Below are positions 33,537-41,271 of a DNA stretch of 64,000 bases, piece after piece. The stretch is from Elusimicrobia bacterium GWA2_51_34 (GTDB lineage Bacteria; Elusimicrobiota; Elusimicrobia; Elusimicrobiales; UBA9959). The stretch lies in the NCBI GenBank assembly GCA_001799565.1, contig MGTS01000017.1, positions 1 to 64,000 on the forward strand, read 5' to 3'. Position numbers and translations under genes: made by a program. The notes beneath the pieces are model-generated. The model did no database searches. It was not told the DNA's origin and saw only the letters and a list, made by a program, of their open reading frames with translations. The first letter of the stretch is position 1. The number at the start of each line of letters is the position of its first letter.

Positions 33537-33935
33537 TTATCTCTTGGAGAACTGGAATCTCTTTCTGGCCTTGGGCTGGCCGAATTTCTTTCTTTCCACC
33601 ATGCGCGAATCCCTGGTAAGGAACCCCGCTTTTTTCATTGAAGAGCGGAAGGTGGGGCCAAGACTCGCGATAGCGCGTGAAATAGCGTGACGTATAGCGC
33701 CTGCCTGGCTGGAAACGCCGCCGCCGGATACTTTAGCCGAGCAGTCGAATTTCTGGTCCGTAGTAAGGGTAAAAGGAGAATTTATCACGGCCTCAAAGCG
33801 CGGGGTATTGCCGAAATAATCCTTCAGTTCTTTTGAGTTTACTGTTATTTTGCCAGTGCCGCCCTGCGTAAGCCTTATCTGCGCGACGGAAGTTTTTCTT
33901 CTGCCGGTGGCCAGTATCAAATTCTTATTTTCCAT
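33537..33935 (-). CDS. rpsI: 30S ribosomal protein S9
   Basis: 132 residues. It has ATGRRKTSVAQIRL at the N-terminus, GGGVSSQAGAIRHAISRAI in the middle and the basic C-terminal tail RKRFQFSKR that reaches the P-site tRNA. AAGGATAT lies before the ATG. It follows rplM by 36 nt in the usual L13-S9 operon and ends in a strong terminator. Confidence 0.97.
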   Translation of the reverse strand: MENKNLILATGRRKTSVAQIRLTQGGTGKITVNSKELKDYFGNTPRFEAVINSPFTLTTDQKFDCSAKVSGGGVSSQAGAIRHAISRAIASLGPTFRSSMKKAGFLTRDSRMVERKKFGQPKARKRFQFSKR

Positions 33936-33971
33936 AATATATCCTTTTGGTGCTATGGCAGCCGTTCCGAT

Positions 33972-34406
33972 TTATGGCGTTTTTAACGCCGGGTTCGGAA
34001 ACTGGGTTTGTTCACCGGTGAAAACATTAAGCCGTTTCATGCGCCGGTCCCTGAGTCTGTTATCGTCAAGCATGCGCCGTACGGCCAGATCCAGCACCTT
34101 GGTAGGATCGTTTTCCAGCTGCCGTTTGTAGGGTATAACTTTGGCGCCGCCGGCGTAACCGGAATGCCTGAAGTAAAACTTGTCTTCCAGTTTGTTGCCT
34201 GTTATCTTGATTTTGGCGGCGTTAGTGACCACCACGAAATCGCCGCAGTCTATGTTCGGGGTGTAGGTGCGTTTGTGTTTGCCGATCAGAAGGATGGCGA
34301 TTTTGCTCGCAAGTCTGCCAAGTATCTGGCCGTTGGCGTCAAAAAAATGCCACTTTCTGGTTTTTTCAACATCATTTACATCGGGTAAAGTCGTTTTCTG
34401 TATCAT
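33972..34406 (-). CDS. rplM: 50S ribosomal protein L13
   Basis: 144 residues. Family landmarks are RKWHFFDANGQILGRLAS, ILLIGKHKRTYTPNIDCGD, KFYFRHSGYAGG and the C-terminal VRRMLDDNRLRDRRMKRL. The ATG at 34406 (MIQKTTLPDV) was chosen because L13 begins about 15 residues before W-x-x-x-DA; the open frame upstream is not conserved. A CATAAT-like box on the minus strand (34414-34419) lies 7 nt before it and no SD is visible. Confidence 0.96.
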   Translation of the reverse strand: MIQKTTLPDVNDVEKTRKWHFFDANGQILGRLASKIAILLIGKHKRTYTPNIDCGDFVVVTNAAKIKITGNKLEDKFYFRHSGYAGGAKVIPYKRQLENDPTKVLDLAVRRMLDDNRLRDRRMKRLNVFTGEQTQFPNPALKTP

Positions 34407-34697
34407 AGGTACTATTATGATAACAAATTTTCCGCCTTGTGTAAAATCATTTTCAAATACGCCTGCTGTTTTTTTATCCGGCGGTGCGATAAAAATCAAG
34501 CTTTATTATTGCCTGCCCGTTTACGGTCCCGGCAGCTCTCCTTGGTTTAACCCGTGCTGACAACCCTCCGGCGCGGGGAAAATTGGCAGGGAATTTTATA
34601 AAAATGCCCGCTTTTTGTATTATAGCGGTAACTTGCTTTTTGAGATGCAGGAATATTTCGCTTTCTTGGCCGGTAACGCTGCACAATGTGATACCAA

Positions 34698-35933
34698 ATG
34701 ATTAAAACTGACAGGCGCACATTTTTTGCCATGCTGGCGATTTCTTTTTCCGGCATGTTTCTTATTGGCGGTTATGAATTTATAAGAGTGGCCGGCGATT
34801 CTCTTTTTATCACAAATTATGGCGCTGCCCAAAGACCTTATGTTATGACAGCGTCGCCTCTGGTGACCATGCTGTGTATTTATATTTTTGGCAGTCTGCT
34901 GACACGTTTTGGAAGTCTATGGGCGCTTATTTACACCTTCATAATATCCATCTGCATCTTTGTATTATCGTTTGTCGGCATCTTTTCCGGAATAAAACTC
35001 AGCATACTTATCTTCTATTTTTTCGCACAGTCCTATATAGTGGTGCTTTTTGAACAATTCTGGTCGTTTATTGACAGCGTTCTTAAAAAGGAGGAAGCCC
35101 AAAGTTATAACGGTCCTATAGTGGGAGTGATCTCATTCGGGCCGATATTGGCGGGATGGCTGATAAAAAAAACAGCCGTGTCTCTTGGCACCAACATGGT
35201 TATTTTGATGGGCGCCGTTTCTCTGGTTCCGTCCATGCTTTTGGGGATTGTTGCGTATAAAATGGCCGGTGAGCCCAAACCTTTCAAGACTGCGCATGAC
35301 GGCAAAGCACCCTTGCATCTGTCTCTGTTCAAGGAACAGCCTGAGCTTTTATTCCTTGCGGCTGTCATAGCGCTTTCGCAGGGGCTTTCTACTGTCGTAC
35401 AGTTGAATTTTATGCTTGCTCTCGAAAGGGCCATTCCTTTTGAAGATGTCAGGACGGCTTTTTTGGGAAAATTCTGGATGAATACCGCTATCATATCCTG
35501 CATCCTGCAGTTTTTTGTCGCTCCTTACCTTTTAAAACGTTTTTCGCTGCGTTTAATTATGCTGTTAATTCCTTGTATCCATCTGCTTATCGGGCTGGCG
35601 ATGTTCGGATCCGGCAGTATTATGACCGCGGTTCTGGCCTACGGCGGATTTAAAATTTTGGATTATTCTGTATTCAGGGCCGGAAAGGAGATTGTCTATA
35701 TTCCCTTTAGTTTCGACGTCCGTTACAGAGCTAAACAAGTGATAGATTCGTTTGTGTATCGTTTTTCCAAAGGAGTGGCATCCGGATTTATTTCGCTGGT
35801 TTCCATAATAACGGGTTCGTTCCCTCAGGCCGGGTATGTGATAATGGACCTGGTTATGGCGACAGGCTGGTTTGCGGCGGTTTTTCCGCTTACCCGCAAT
35901 TCTGAAAATAGCGAACAAACAAAATCACGGTGA
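34698..35933 (+). CDS. NTT/Npt-type (ATP:ADP antiporter family) transporter
   Basis: 411 residues with about 11-12 hydrophobic segments. The stretch KEIVYIPFSFDVRYRAKQVI followed by DSFVYRFSKG is the hallmark region of nucleotide-exchange carriers (E-x-x-Y-x-P-x-x-x-x-x-R-Y-x-A-K-x-x-I-D). This copy is shorter than the ~500-residue energy-parasite carriers and its substrate is unknown. Homologues also occur in free-living bacteria, so it does not prove an intracellular life. It diverges from rplM. Confidence 0.75.
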   Translation: MIKTDRRTFFAMLAISFSGMFLIGGYEFIRVAGDSLFITNYGAAQRPYVMTASPLVTMLCIYIFGSLLTRFGSLWALIYTFIISICIFVLSFVGIFSGIKLSILIFYFFAQSYIVVLFEQFWSFIDSVLKKEEAQSYNGPIVGVISFGPILAGWLIKKTAVSLGTNMVILMGAVSLVPSMLLGIVAYKMAGEPKPFKTAHDGKAPLHLSLFKEQPELLFLAAVIALSQGLSTVVQLNFMLALERAIPFEDVRTAFLGKFWMNTAIISCILQFFVAPYLLKRFSLRLIMLLIPCIHLLIGLAMFGSGSIMTAVLAYGGFKILDYSVFRAGKEIVYIPFSFDVRYRAKQVIDSFVYRFSKGVASGFISLVSIITGSFPQAGYVIMDLVMATGWFAAVFPLTRNSENSEQTKSR

Positions 35934-35999
35934 TTGAAGCAGCCAATTATCGCAATTCCGCCAGCCCAGAAAATAGCCGCCCAGTACTTGCAGTTTACT

Positions 36000-38228
36000 C
36001 TACTGTTCTCCCATCCAGATCTTTCCATTCTCGCACAGGCGGCGCTTGTTTACTGCGCCTGTTCCAAAAAATGCCGTTGAGGTTCTGCTGTCGGAAATTT
36101 CTGTTTGCCCGGACCGGTACGCTTCTATGGAACTTACAAGACTTTTGTTCAGGTTGTTCATGCAGGGGGAGCCCCCCGCGTAACAGATCAGGTAGCGCGC
36201 GCGCGCGCCGTCATTTATGCGCCTGGCATTCAGCGGGTCGGCAAGAAGAACATCTTCAGGGCAGTTCGTGGCGCGCAGCAGCCAAAGGTATTCCGGTTCC
36301 GATATTTCGCCATAGCCCCGTCCGCGCGCGGCTTCAATTTCTTTATCCGCTTTCAAGGAGTCCGGGCTTAAGGGGATGGGTTCGTAGGTCAACAGCCAGG
36401 ATTTCTGTCCGCTTTGGGCCAGGCGCAGAGCCGCGGCGCCCTCGGCCGTCAGTTTGCCCGCTTTGTCAAAAAGAGGGTTGCCTGAATTATCACGGAGTGC
36501 GAAGACATCTCCGAGCGTAATGGACTTGCCTTCAAAAAAAGCCACCGCTTCCCGTGATAAATAGGAAAGGTAAAGCCTGTAGCCCGCGCCCGTCAGTAAG
36601 AGTTTCGGGCCGTTTACATCCGGTCTTTCAAGAATCAGTCCGTTTAGAGAGTGGTGTTGTCTTTTAAGGTAATCCACGGCGCCGTTCCTTTCGGCGGCCG
36701 TAATGTCCCTGAATAATTTAAGGTCTTCAGGGCCGGCGGAGAATTTTTTAGGGTCAACCGCCTGCCGTTCTTTTAATTCGGCAAACGCCTGCTCAGGGAG
36801 GATAAGTTCCGCCTCTATTACAGATAGGCGCGTGCGCGCCTCCGCGTTGGATGGATCGGCCGAAAGTATTTTTTTGTAAATGCCTGAGGCCGACTTTAAA
36901 TCCCCGCGTATTTCAAAGATCTTTGCAAGTCCGCGCATGGCGTTCAAATCTCCGGGGCTTGTTTCAAGGGCCGCTTTGTAGGCTTTTTCCGCGTCGGAGC
37001 CGCGTCCGAGTTTTGTTAAGGTTTCAGCCGTTTTTACCCGGCAAAAAGCCGCCATCGGCTGTTTCTTGTAAAGTTCCGCCGCCCGGTTGTATTGCGCAAC
37101 AGCGTCCTCATAGCGGCCAAGGCGGACCAGCAGAGCGGCGTGGTCCTTACGCAGTTCAGGGTCAGAGGGGCGGTGTTTTAAACATTCGGCGCTTGATCGT
37201 TCGGCTGTTTCAAAGCTTCCTGAAGCAAGTTCCAAGCGGAAGTCCCGCACGCATTTTTCCGGGTCCGCGTACGAGGCTTTCGCGACGGAACCTTCAGCAA
37301 CACCGGCCTGCCCCGCACTTTTTCCGAAAGGGCCAAAGTGCGGGGCAGGGGTCCTGGTTGTGCGCAGTTTTTTTTGTGATGAAAGTTTTTTTATTCTGGC
37401 GTTTATAATTGCGGCGTCAAGCCTGAAGTCCGCGGTTTGTTTTTTTTTAAGCAGGGACATGGCCTTAAGGTAGTCCGCCAGAGCCGTTTGGGTTTCCCCG
37501 AACTTTTCCCTGACCCCGGCGCGGTTAAGATAGGCCTTATAGCTGTGTGAAGACAACTCTACGCCTTGTGACAATATCTCCTCCGCTTTAGCCTCGTTTC
37601 CAGCCTGCGCCCAGGTAAGGCCAAGCTCGCGGTAAACGGCATAAGGCGTTGCGTCAAGTTCAAGAGCTTTTCGGCAGTTGGCGAGCGCCTCTTTTATTTT
37701 TCCGCCGATTCTCTGCAGTTTGCAGAGGCCCAGGTAATAACCGTAGTAGGTTTTTTCCTTTTCCAGCGCGACAGCGGTAATTGTTTTAAAGGCCGAGATC
37801 TGTTCAGTGACACTGTCCGCCTTAGGCGGACGCGGGCCTATGGCGCTGTCCGCGACTGTGACCCCACCACCTGCTTGCCCGACTTTAGCGGGTCCTATCG
37901 GTCCCGAAGCGGGTGGTGGGGTGACACTGTCCGCCTTAGGCGGACGCGGGCCTATGGCGCTGTCCGCGACTGTGACACTGGCCTGTCGCGGGCCTATGGC
38001 GCTGTCCGCGACTGAGGAGTATTCGGGTAAAAGTTCAAGCGTTTGAAGGTAGAGGCTTTTATCAGCGGGAGTTTCTTTAAGCGCCTCAATGGCCGTGGTA
38101 AGCGCTCCCGCCGGCGGAACGGCGGCTCCAAGCTCTTTTGCCTGCGCGGGGCCGGCTGGTTTTTGGCCCGCCGCCGCAAGCAGCAGGGCGATAGCTCCGC
38201 CTAAAAAAAATCTTCCGGTCATGAACAT
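36000..38228 (-). CDS. Exported TPR protein with in-frame palindromic-element insertion
   Basis: 742 residues. It has a signal peptide (FFLGGAIALLLAAAG; the start is at 38228 or the in-frame ATG at 38222). At residues ~71-142 a block encoded wholly by repeat elements reads SVADSAIGPRQASVT, then PPPASGPIGPAKVGQAGGG, then SVADSAIGPR-like again. TPR units follow from ~150 to ~480 (KEALANCRKALELDATPYAV, GRYEDAVAQYNRAAELY, SDAEKAYKAALETSPGD). A C-terminal ~250-residue region of mixed type has no family I recognise. A further hairpin-encoded insert sits near residues 295-307. Confidence 0.8.
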   Translation of the reverse strand: MFMTGRFFLGGAIALLLAAAGQKPAGPAQAKELGAAVPPAGALTTAIEALKETPADKSLYLQTLELLPEYSSVADSAIGPRQASVTVADSAIGPRPPKADSVTPPPASGPIGPAKVGQAGGGVTVADSAIGPRPPKADSVTEQISAFKTITAVALEKEKTYYGYYLGLCKLQRIGGKIKEALANCRKALELDATPYAVYRELGLTWAQAGNEAKAEEILSQGVELSSHSYKAYLNRAGVREKFGETQTALADYLKAMSLLKKKQTADFRLDAAIINARIKKLSSQKKLRTTRTPAPHFGPFGKSAGQAGVAEGSVAKASYADPEKCVRDFRLELASGSFETAERSSAECLKHRPSDPELRKDHAALLVRLGRYEDAVAQYNRAAELYKKQPMAAFCRVKTAETLTKLGRGSDAEKAYKAALETSPGDLNAMRGLAKIFEIRGDLKSASGIYKKILSADPSNAEARTRLSVIEAELILPEQAFAELKERQAVDPKKFSAGPEDLKLFRDITAAERNGAVDYLKRQHHSLNGLILERPDVNGPKLLLTGAGYRLYLSYLSREAVAFFEGKSITLGDVFALRDNSGNPLFDKAGKLTAEGAAALRLAQSGQKSWLLTYEPIPLSPDSLKADKEIEAARGRGYGEISEPEYLWLLRATNCPEDVLLADPLNARRINDGARARYLICYAGGSPCMNNLNKSLVSSIEAYRSGQTEISDSRTSTAFFGTGAVNKRRLCENGKIWMGEQ
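37308..37348. repeat. In-gene hairpin CTGCCCCGCACTTT
   Basis: CTGCCCCGCACTTT (37308-37321) and AAAGTGCGGGGCAG (37335-37348) are perfect 14-bp arms around a 13-nt loop, inside the TPR gene. It encodes PAPHFGPFGKSAGQAG, compositionally unlike the TPR helices on both sides, as for the other in-frame elements. Confidence 0.75.
37804..38016. repeat. Composite palindromic insertion inside the TPR gene
   Basis: Four modules are joined: TGACACTGTCCGCCTTAGGC... with CGCGGGCCTATGGCGCTGTC (37804-37860); a 62-bp palindrome (37861-37922, arms ACCCCACCACCTGCTT / AAGCGGGTGGTGGGGT); a second copy of the first module (37923-37976); and TGACACTGGCCTGTCGCGGG (from 37975). All stay open in the gene's frame. The modules recur at other loci in intergenic DNA or other genes. 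Confidence 0.9.
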
Positions 38229-38283
38229 AATTAATTTAAGGGTAGAGGGTAGAGTTGTAAGGAACTCCTAAACCTTATACCCA
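38229..38283. repeat. Inverted repeat of GGGTAGAG words
   Basis: AAGGGTAGAGGGTAGAG on the left faces TATACCCACTACCCTTTC on the right, with TAAGGAACTCCTA (38258-38270) at the apex. The same design is found at 52304-52373 and 56960-57016. Confidence 0.75.
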
Positions 38284-38844
38284 CTACCCTTTCTTCATCC
38301 TTGGAAGCGTGACTCCGCGCTGCGACTGGTATTTTCCTTTTCTGTCTTTGTAAGATATCTCGCAAATATCGTCGCTCTCAAGAAAAATAAGCTGCGCTAT
38401 TCCTTCGTCGGAGTAAATTTTAGCCGGCAAAGGGGTGGTGTTTGAAATTTCAAGTGTCAGGTGGCCTTCCCATTCCGGTTCCAGCGGTGTGATGTTTACC
38501 ACTATTCCGCAGCGGGCATAAGTGCTTTTGCCTATGCAAAGGCCGAGAACTCCGCGCGGTATTTTAAAATATTCCACAGAGCGCGACAGCGCGAAAGAGC
38601 GGGCTGGCACAATGCAGTACGGCGCCTTGACATCCACGAAAGATTTGGAATTGAATTCTTTCGGGTCCACCAGGCAGTTATACACATCGGTAAAAACCTT
38701 ATACTCATTTGCCACGCGGATGTCGTAGCCGTAAGACGAAAGACCGTAGGAAATACGGCCTTTCGCCACTAGTTTTTCCACAAAAGGGGATATCATTTTG
38801 TTTTTTAGGCAATTTTTGCGTATCCATGAATCAGATTTGAGCAT
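38284..38844 (-). CDS. dcd: dCTP deaminase
   Basis: 186 residues. It deaminates dCTP to dUTP for thymidylate synthesis (some members also hydrolyse dUTP). The family core [20 protein letters not shown] with [12 protein letters not shown], and [10 protein letters not shown], are all present. SSYGYDIR near residue 38 and the C-terminal [14 protein letters not shown] close the active site. GGAG lies 6 nt before the ATG. It overlaps the upstream synthase gene by 14 nt, so both are in one transcript. Confidence 0.96.
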   Translation of the reverse strand: MLKSDSWIRKNCLKNKMISPFVEKLVAKGRISYGLSSYGYDIRVANEYKVFTDVYNCLVDPKEFNSKSFVDVKAPYCIVPARSFALSRSVEYFKIPRGVLGLCIGKSTYARCGIVVNITPLEPEWEGHLTLEISNTTPLPAKIYSDEGIAQLIFLESDDICEISYKDRKGKYQSQRGVTLPRMKKG

Positions 38845-39676
38845 GATTTCTCCAGGCCGCGTAAAGCGCCTTTATTTTTTCAAATTTATTCAAACGTATT
38901 TTTCCGCGCTTGATCCTGAAACCGGAGGTCTTTATTTTTTCAAGCAGGGTTTCATAAATGGCCGCCATTACCAGCGCGCTGAACAGCTTTTTTTTGCCGG
39001 CCGGATTTATAAGGGCGCGCGCCCTGGCATAATAAGCCCCGGCCCTGCCGGCTTCAAAGTCCATCAATTCCAGAAAATTGGGGGAGTAATTAAAATCCAG
39101 CAGGTCTTCGGGGCGGCAGCCGAATCTTTGCAGGTCCGAAGCTGGAAGGTAGAAGCGTCCGATGAGCGCGTCTTCCCGGGCATCCCGTATTATATTTGTC
39201 AGTTGTACGGCGCAGCCGAGGTTTCTGGCGTATTCTCCGGCGGATTCGTCTTTATAGCCGAATATAGCAAGGCAGGCCAGTCCCACGGCCGAGGCCACCT
39301 TATACATATAGTCCTCCAGTTCGGACACTGTGGCATAGGCGGTTTTATCAAGGTCCTGGCTTACGCCTTCCAGCACCAGCAGAAAATATTCTTTTTTAAG
39401 GGGAAAAATTGAAATCGCTTCTTTAAGTCCCTGTATTTTATCGGCCTCTCTTCCTGAAAAAAGCGACTCTATTTCCATTTTCCAGGAGGCAAGCCCCGCA
39501 AGTTTGCTTTCTTTGTCAAGCGCCGGGTCGTCGGCAATATCGTCAACGGATCTGGCGTAAGCGTAAAAAGCGCAAAGAGCCCGGCGCTGGGGCCTGTTTA
39601 GAAATAAAAAAGCGGGTCCGAAACTGCTTTGTTCAGGACCCGCGGTGTAAATCTTTTTTAAGCCGCCATCGTGCAT
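38831..39676 (-). CDS. Squalene/phytoene synthase family protein (HpnD/CrtB-like)
   Basis: 281 residues. It begins [20 protein letters not shown], like presqualene/phytoene synthases (normally SSF..A..LP...R.A..A). The two aspartate motifs are DDIAD near residue 44 and DAREDA near 165 ([12 protein letters not shown]). It should join two prenyl diphosphates head to head. It is shorter and of a different subfamily from the synthase at 18838-19890. It starts directly at the stop of the clostripain-like gene and overlaps dcd, an operon with no obvious pathway logic. Confidence 0.92.
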   Translation of the reverse strand: MHDGGLKKIYTAGPEQSSFGPAFLFLNRPQRRALCAFYAYARSVDDIADDPALDKESKLAGLASWKMEIESLFSGREADKIQGLKEAISIFPLKKEYFLLVLEGVSQDLDKTAYATVSELEDYMYKVASAVGLACLAIFGYKDESAGEYARNLGCAVQLTNIIRDAREDALIGRFYLPASDLQRFGCRPEDLLDFNYSPNFLELMDFEAGRAGAYYARARALINPAGKKKLFSALVMAAIYETLLEKIKTSGFRIKRGKIRLNKFEKIKALYAAWRNHAQI

Positions 39677-41062
39677 TTAATTTAATTTTTCCAGATATTC
39701 CGTAAACTTCAGCCAGCCTGACGCATTCTCAAAGGCCAGCCGGGAATAGGTGTGATGGTATCCTATCAGGTTGCCGGGAAGGCCCGGGATATTTATGGCG
39801 ATGCCGTGGGTGTTAGAATAATCTTTGCCGGTGCGGTCTTTTCCAAGGAAAACATTTTTAAGGGTAAGTTCGCCCGCGATGAATTTCATCAAGTCCTTGC
39901 CGGCTGACAGCAACTCCGCGTTTTTGGGGCCGTCGGTATTCAGGTTTTTTCCCGTCAATTCAATAAAATTATAAAGGTCGCCGTAAAAAGAAATACTCTT
40001 GTCCGGGTCGGTGGTCTCGTCTCCCACTTCAAAGCGGAGCACCTGCTCTTTGGCTTTTTTAAGGGCTGAATCTGCGCCGCCCGCCATGGCGAGGTTCGCC
40101 CAGGCTCCCGCTTTCAGGGCGAAAGCCGGAAGCTTTGCCGTTCTTATGGCCGAAAGCTGGACTCCGTATTTGGTTTTTTCAAGCATTTCCTGATATTCCG
40201 GGCGGGAGTACATTTCCTTGAAAGTGTCAACGGCGTAAACGCCCGCTGTTTCGGCTGAAGATTGCGGATTAGCCGCTATCAGGCCGAAAAAATCCTCAAA
40301 GTTAAGGCTTGGGAGCTGAATTACCTCTTCTGAGCCTACGATTATCTCCGCTGCATTCCTGAGTTCGTATGCCACTTCCGCCATCTGCATGAAGCAGGCC
40401 ATTGAGACATACAGGTTAACGCGTCCGGCTTCATTGAAAATTTTGCCCATTTCAGTGGTCTTTATATAATTCCCGGTGACGAAGTCGTGTGAGATCGATT
40501 TATTCCTGTTCACCAGATTCTCTCCCGGCTTTAGCGGGTCTATCCAGCCCCAGCCGTGGTCCCAGATGATGAACATGTATTTTTTCGCGGGATAGGCCGT
40601 TCTGGCCCATTTGAGGAAAGAGGCGGCCTCTTTCCAGTCTCCCATGTCCGCGCTGCCCAAATCCACCAGAAGCTGTGACGCGATGCGGTTCTTGTCCTGA
40701 TCTTTTGTGACGTAGTACCTGCGCACGCCGTCCCAGTCTCCGTCGGTCGCGGTGTCGTTGTCAAGGCCTTTTGAACGGCCTATCTCCGCCACGATATTTA
40801 CTTTTTCGTTTGAACCCACGGTCTCAAAACGGTTGAGGTCCGACAGCGCGAAGGGTTCTATGTTGCTCTTGCCGTTCATGAAGACCATTATGGTCCAGTC
40901 TTTGGGGGTTTCGGTTTTTATCGTGCCTGATGCAGGAAGGGTTATAACGGGAACCTCCGCCGCGTTTATGGCGTTAAGTTTAAAATCGGGCAGACCCGCG
41001 GCCAGAAGGGGTCGGCTAAGTCCGGATAAAGCTGTAAGCACCAAAGCGGCGGTTCTAAGCAT
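39677..41062 (-). CDS. Clostripain-like (C11 family) cysteine protease, exported
   Basis: 461 residues. The signal peptide ends near LLAAG. The fold is caspase-like: DWTIMVFMNGKSNIE opens the domain, the catalytic His is in IIWDHGWGW near residue 168, and the catalytic Cys is in YVSMACFMQMAEVAYEL near 221. Family members cleave after Arg or Lys and often need self-processing. AAGGAGCT lies before the ATG. First gene of the operon with the phytoene-synthase-like gene and dcd. Confidence 0.92.
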   Translation of the reverse strand: MLRTAALVLTALSGLSRPLLAAGLPDFKLNAINAAEVPVITLPASGTIKTETPKDWTIMVFMNGKSNIEPFALSDLNRFETVGSNEKVNIVAEIGRSKGLDNDTATDGDWDGVRRYYVTKDQDKNRIASQLLVDLGSADMGDWKEAASFLKWARTAYPAKKYMFIIWDHGWGWIDPLKPGENLVNRNKSISHDFVTGNYIKTTEMGKIFNEAGRVNLYVSMACFMQMAEVAYELRNAAEIIVGSEEVIQLPSLNFEDFFGLIAANPQSSAETAGVYAVDTFKEMYSRPEYQEMLEKTKYGVQLSAIRTAKLPAFALKAGAWANLAMAGGADSALKKAKEQVLRFEVGDETTDPDKSISFYGDLYNFIELTGKNLNTDGPKNAELLSAGKDLMKFIAGELTLKNVFLGKDRTGKDYSNTHGIAINIPGLPGNLIGYHHTYSRLAFENASGWLKFTEYLEKLN

Positions 41063-41271
41063 GGTAGCTCCTTAGGGTCTTACTGCGTAGCGCGTTACGA
41101 TATTATTGAACGAAAGGTGCCATAAAGTCAAGGGACAAAGGACCTAGATAAGTGGAGAAGGGAGTCGGAGAGTCGTGGCGTATGAGAGGCATAGAGTCAA
41201 GGAGCGTTGCATCTTTAAATAGCAGATTCTTCACCAGACTCTAGGACTCCCGACTCTCAGACTTCGAGCGC
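41063..41271. repeat. Inverted repeat of GAGTCGGAGAGTC words
   Basis: GAGAAGGGAGTCGGAGAGTC and GAGGCATAGAGTCAAGGAG on the left face CCAGACTCTAGGACTCCCGA and CTCTCAGACTTCGAG on the right. No gene. It separates two minus-strand genes. Confidence 0.65.

Noticed and set aside
34698-35933. Evidence for an intracellular parasitic lifestyle
   Set aside because: The NTT-like transporter alone is not enough: cysteine and arginine biosynthesis genes, cell-wall recycling and a pilus or secretion ATPase are all present, and NTT relatives occur in free-living bacteria.
36851-37408. Plus-strand frame opposite the TPR gene
   Set aside because: Arg/Pro-rich translation typical of the antisense of TPR coding sequence; no start signals.
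37804-38016. Frameshift or pseudogene in the TPR gene caused by repeats
   Set aside because: The frame stays open through all modules and the TPR units continue normally on the far side, so the gene appears intact.
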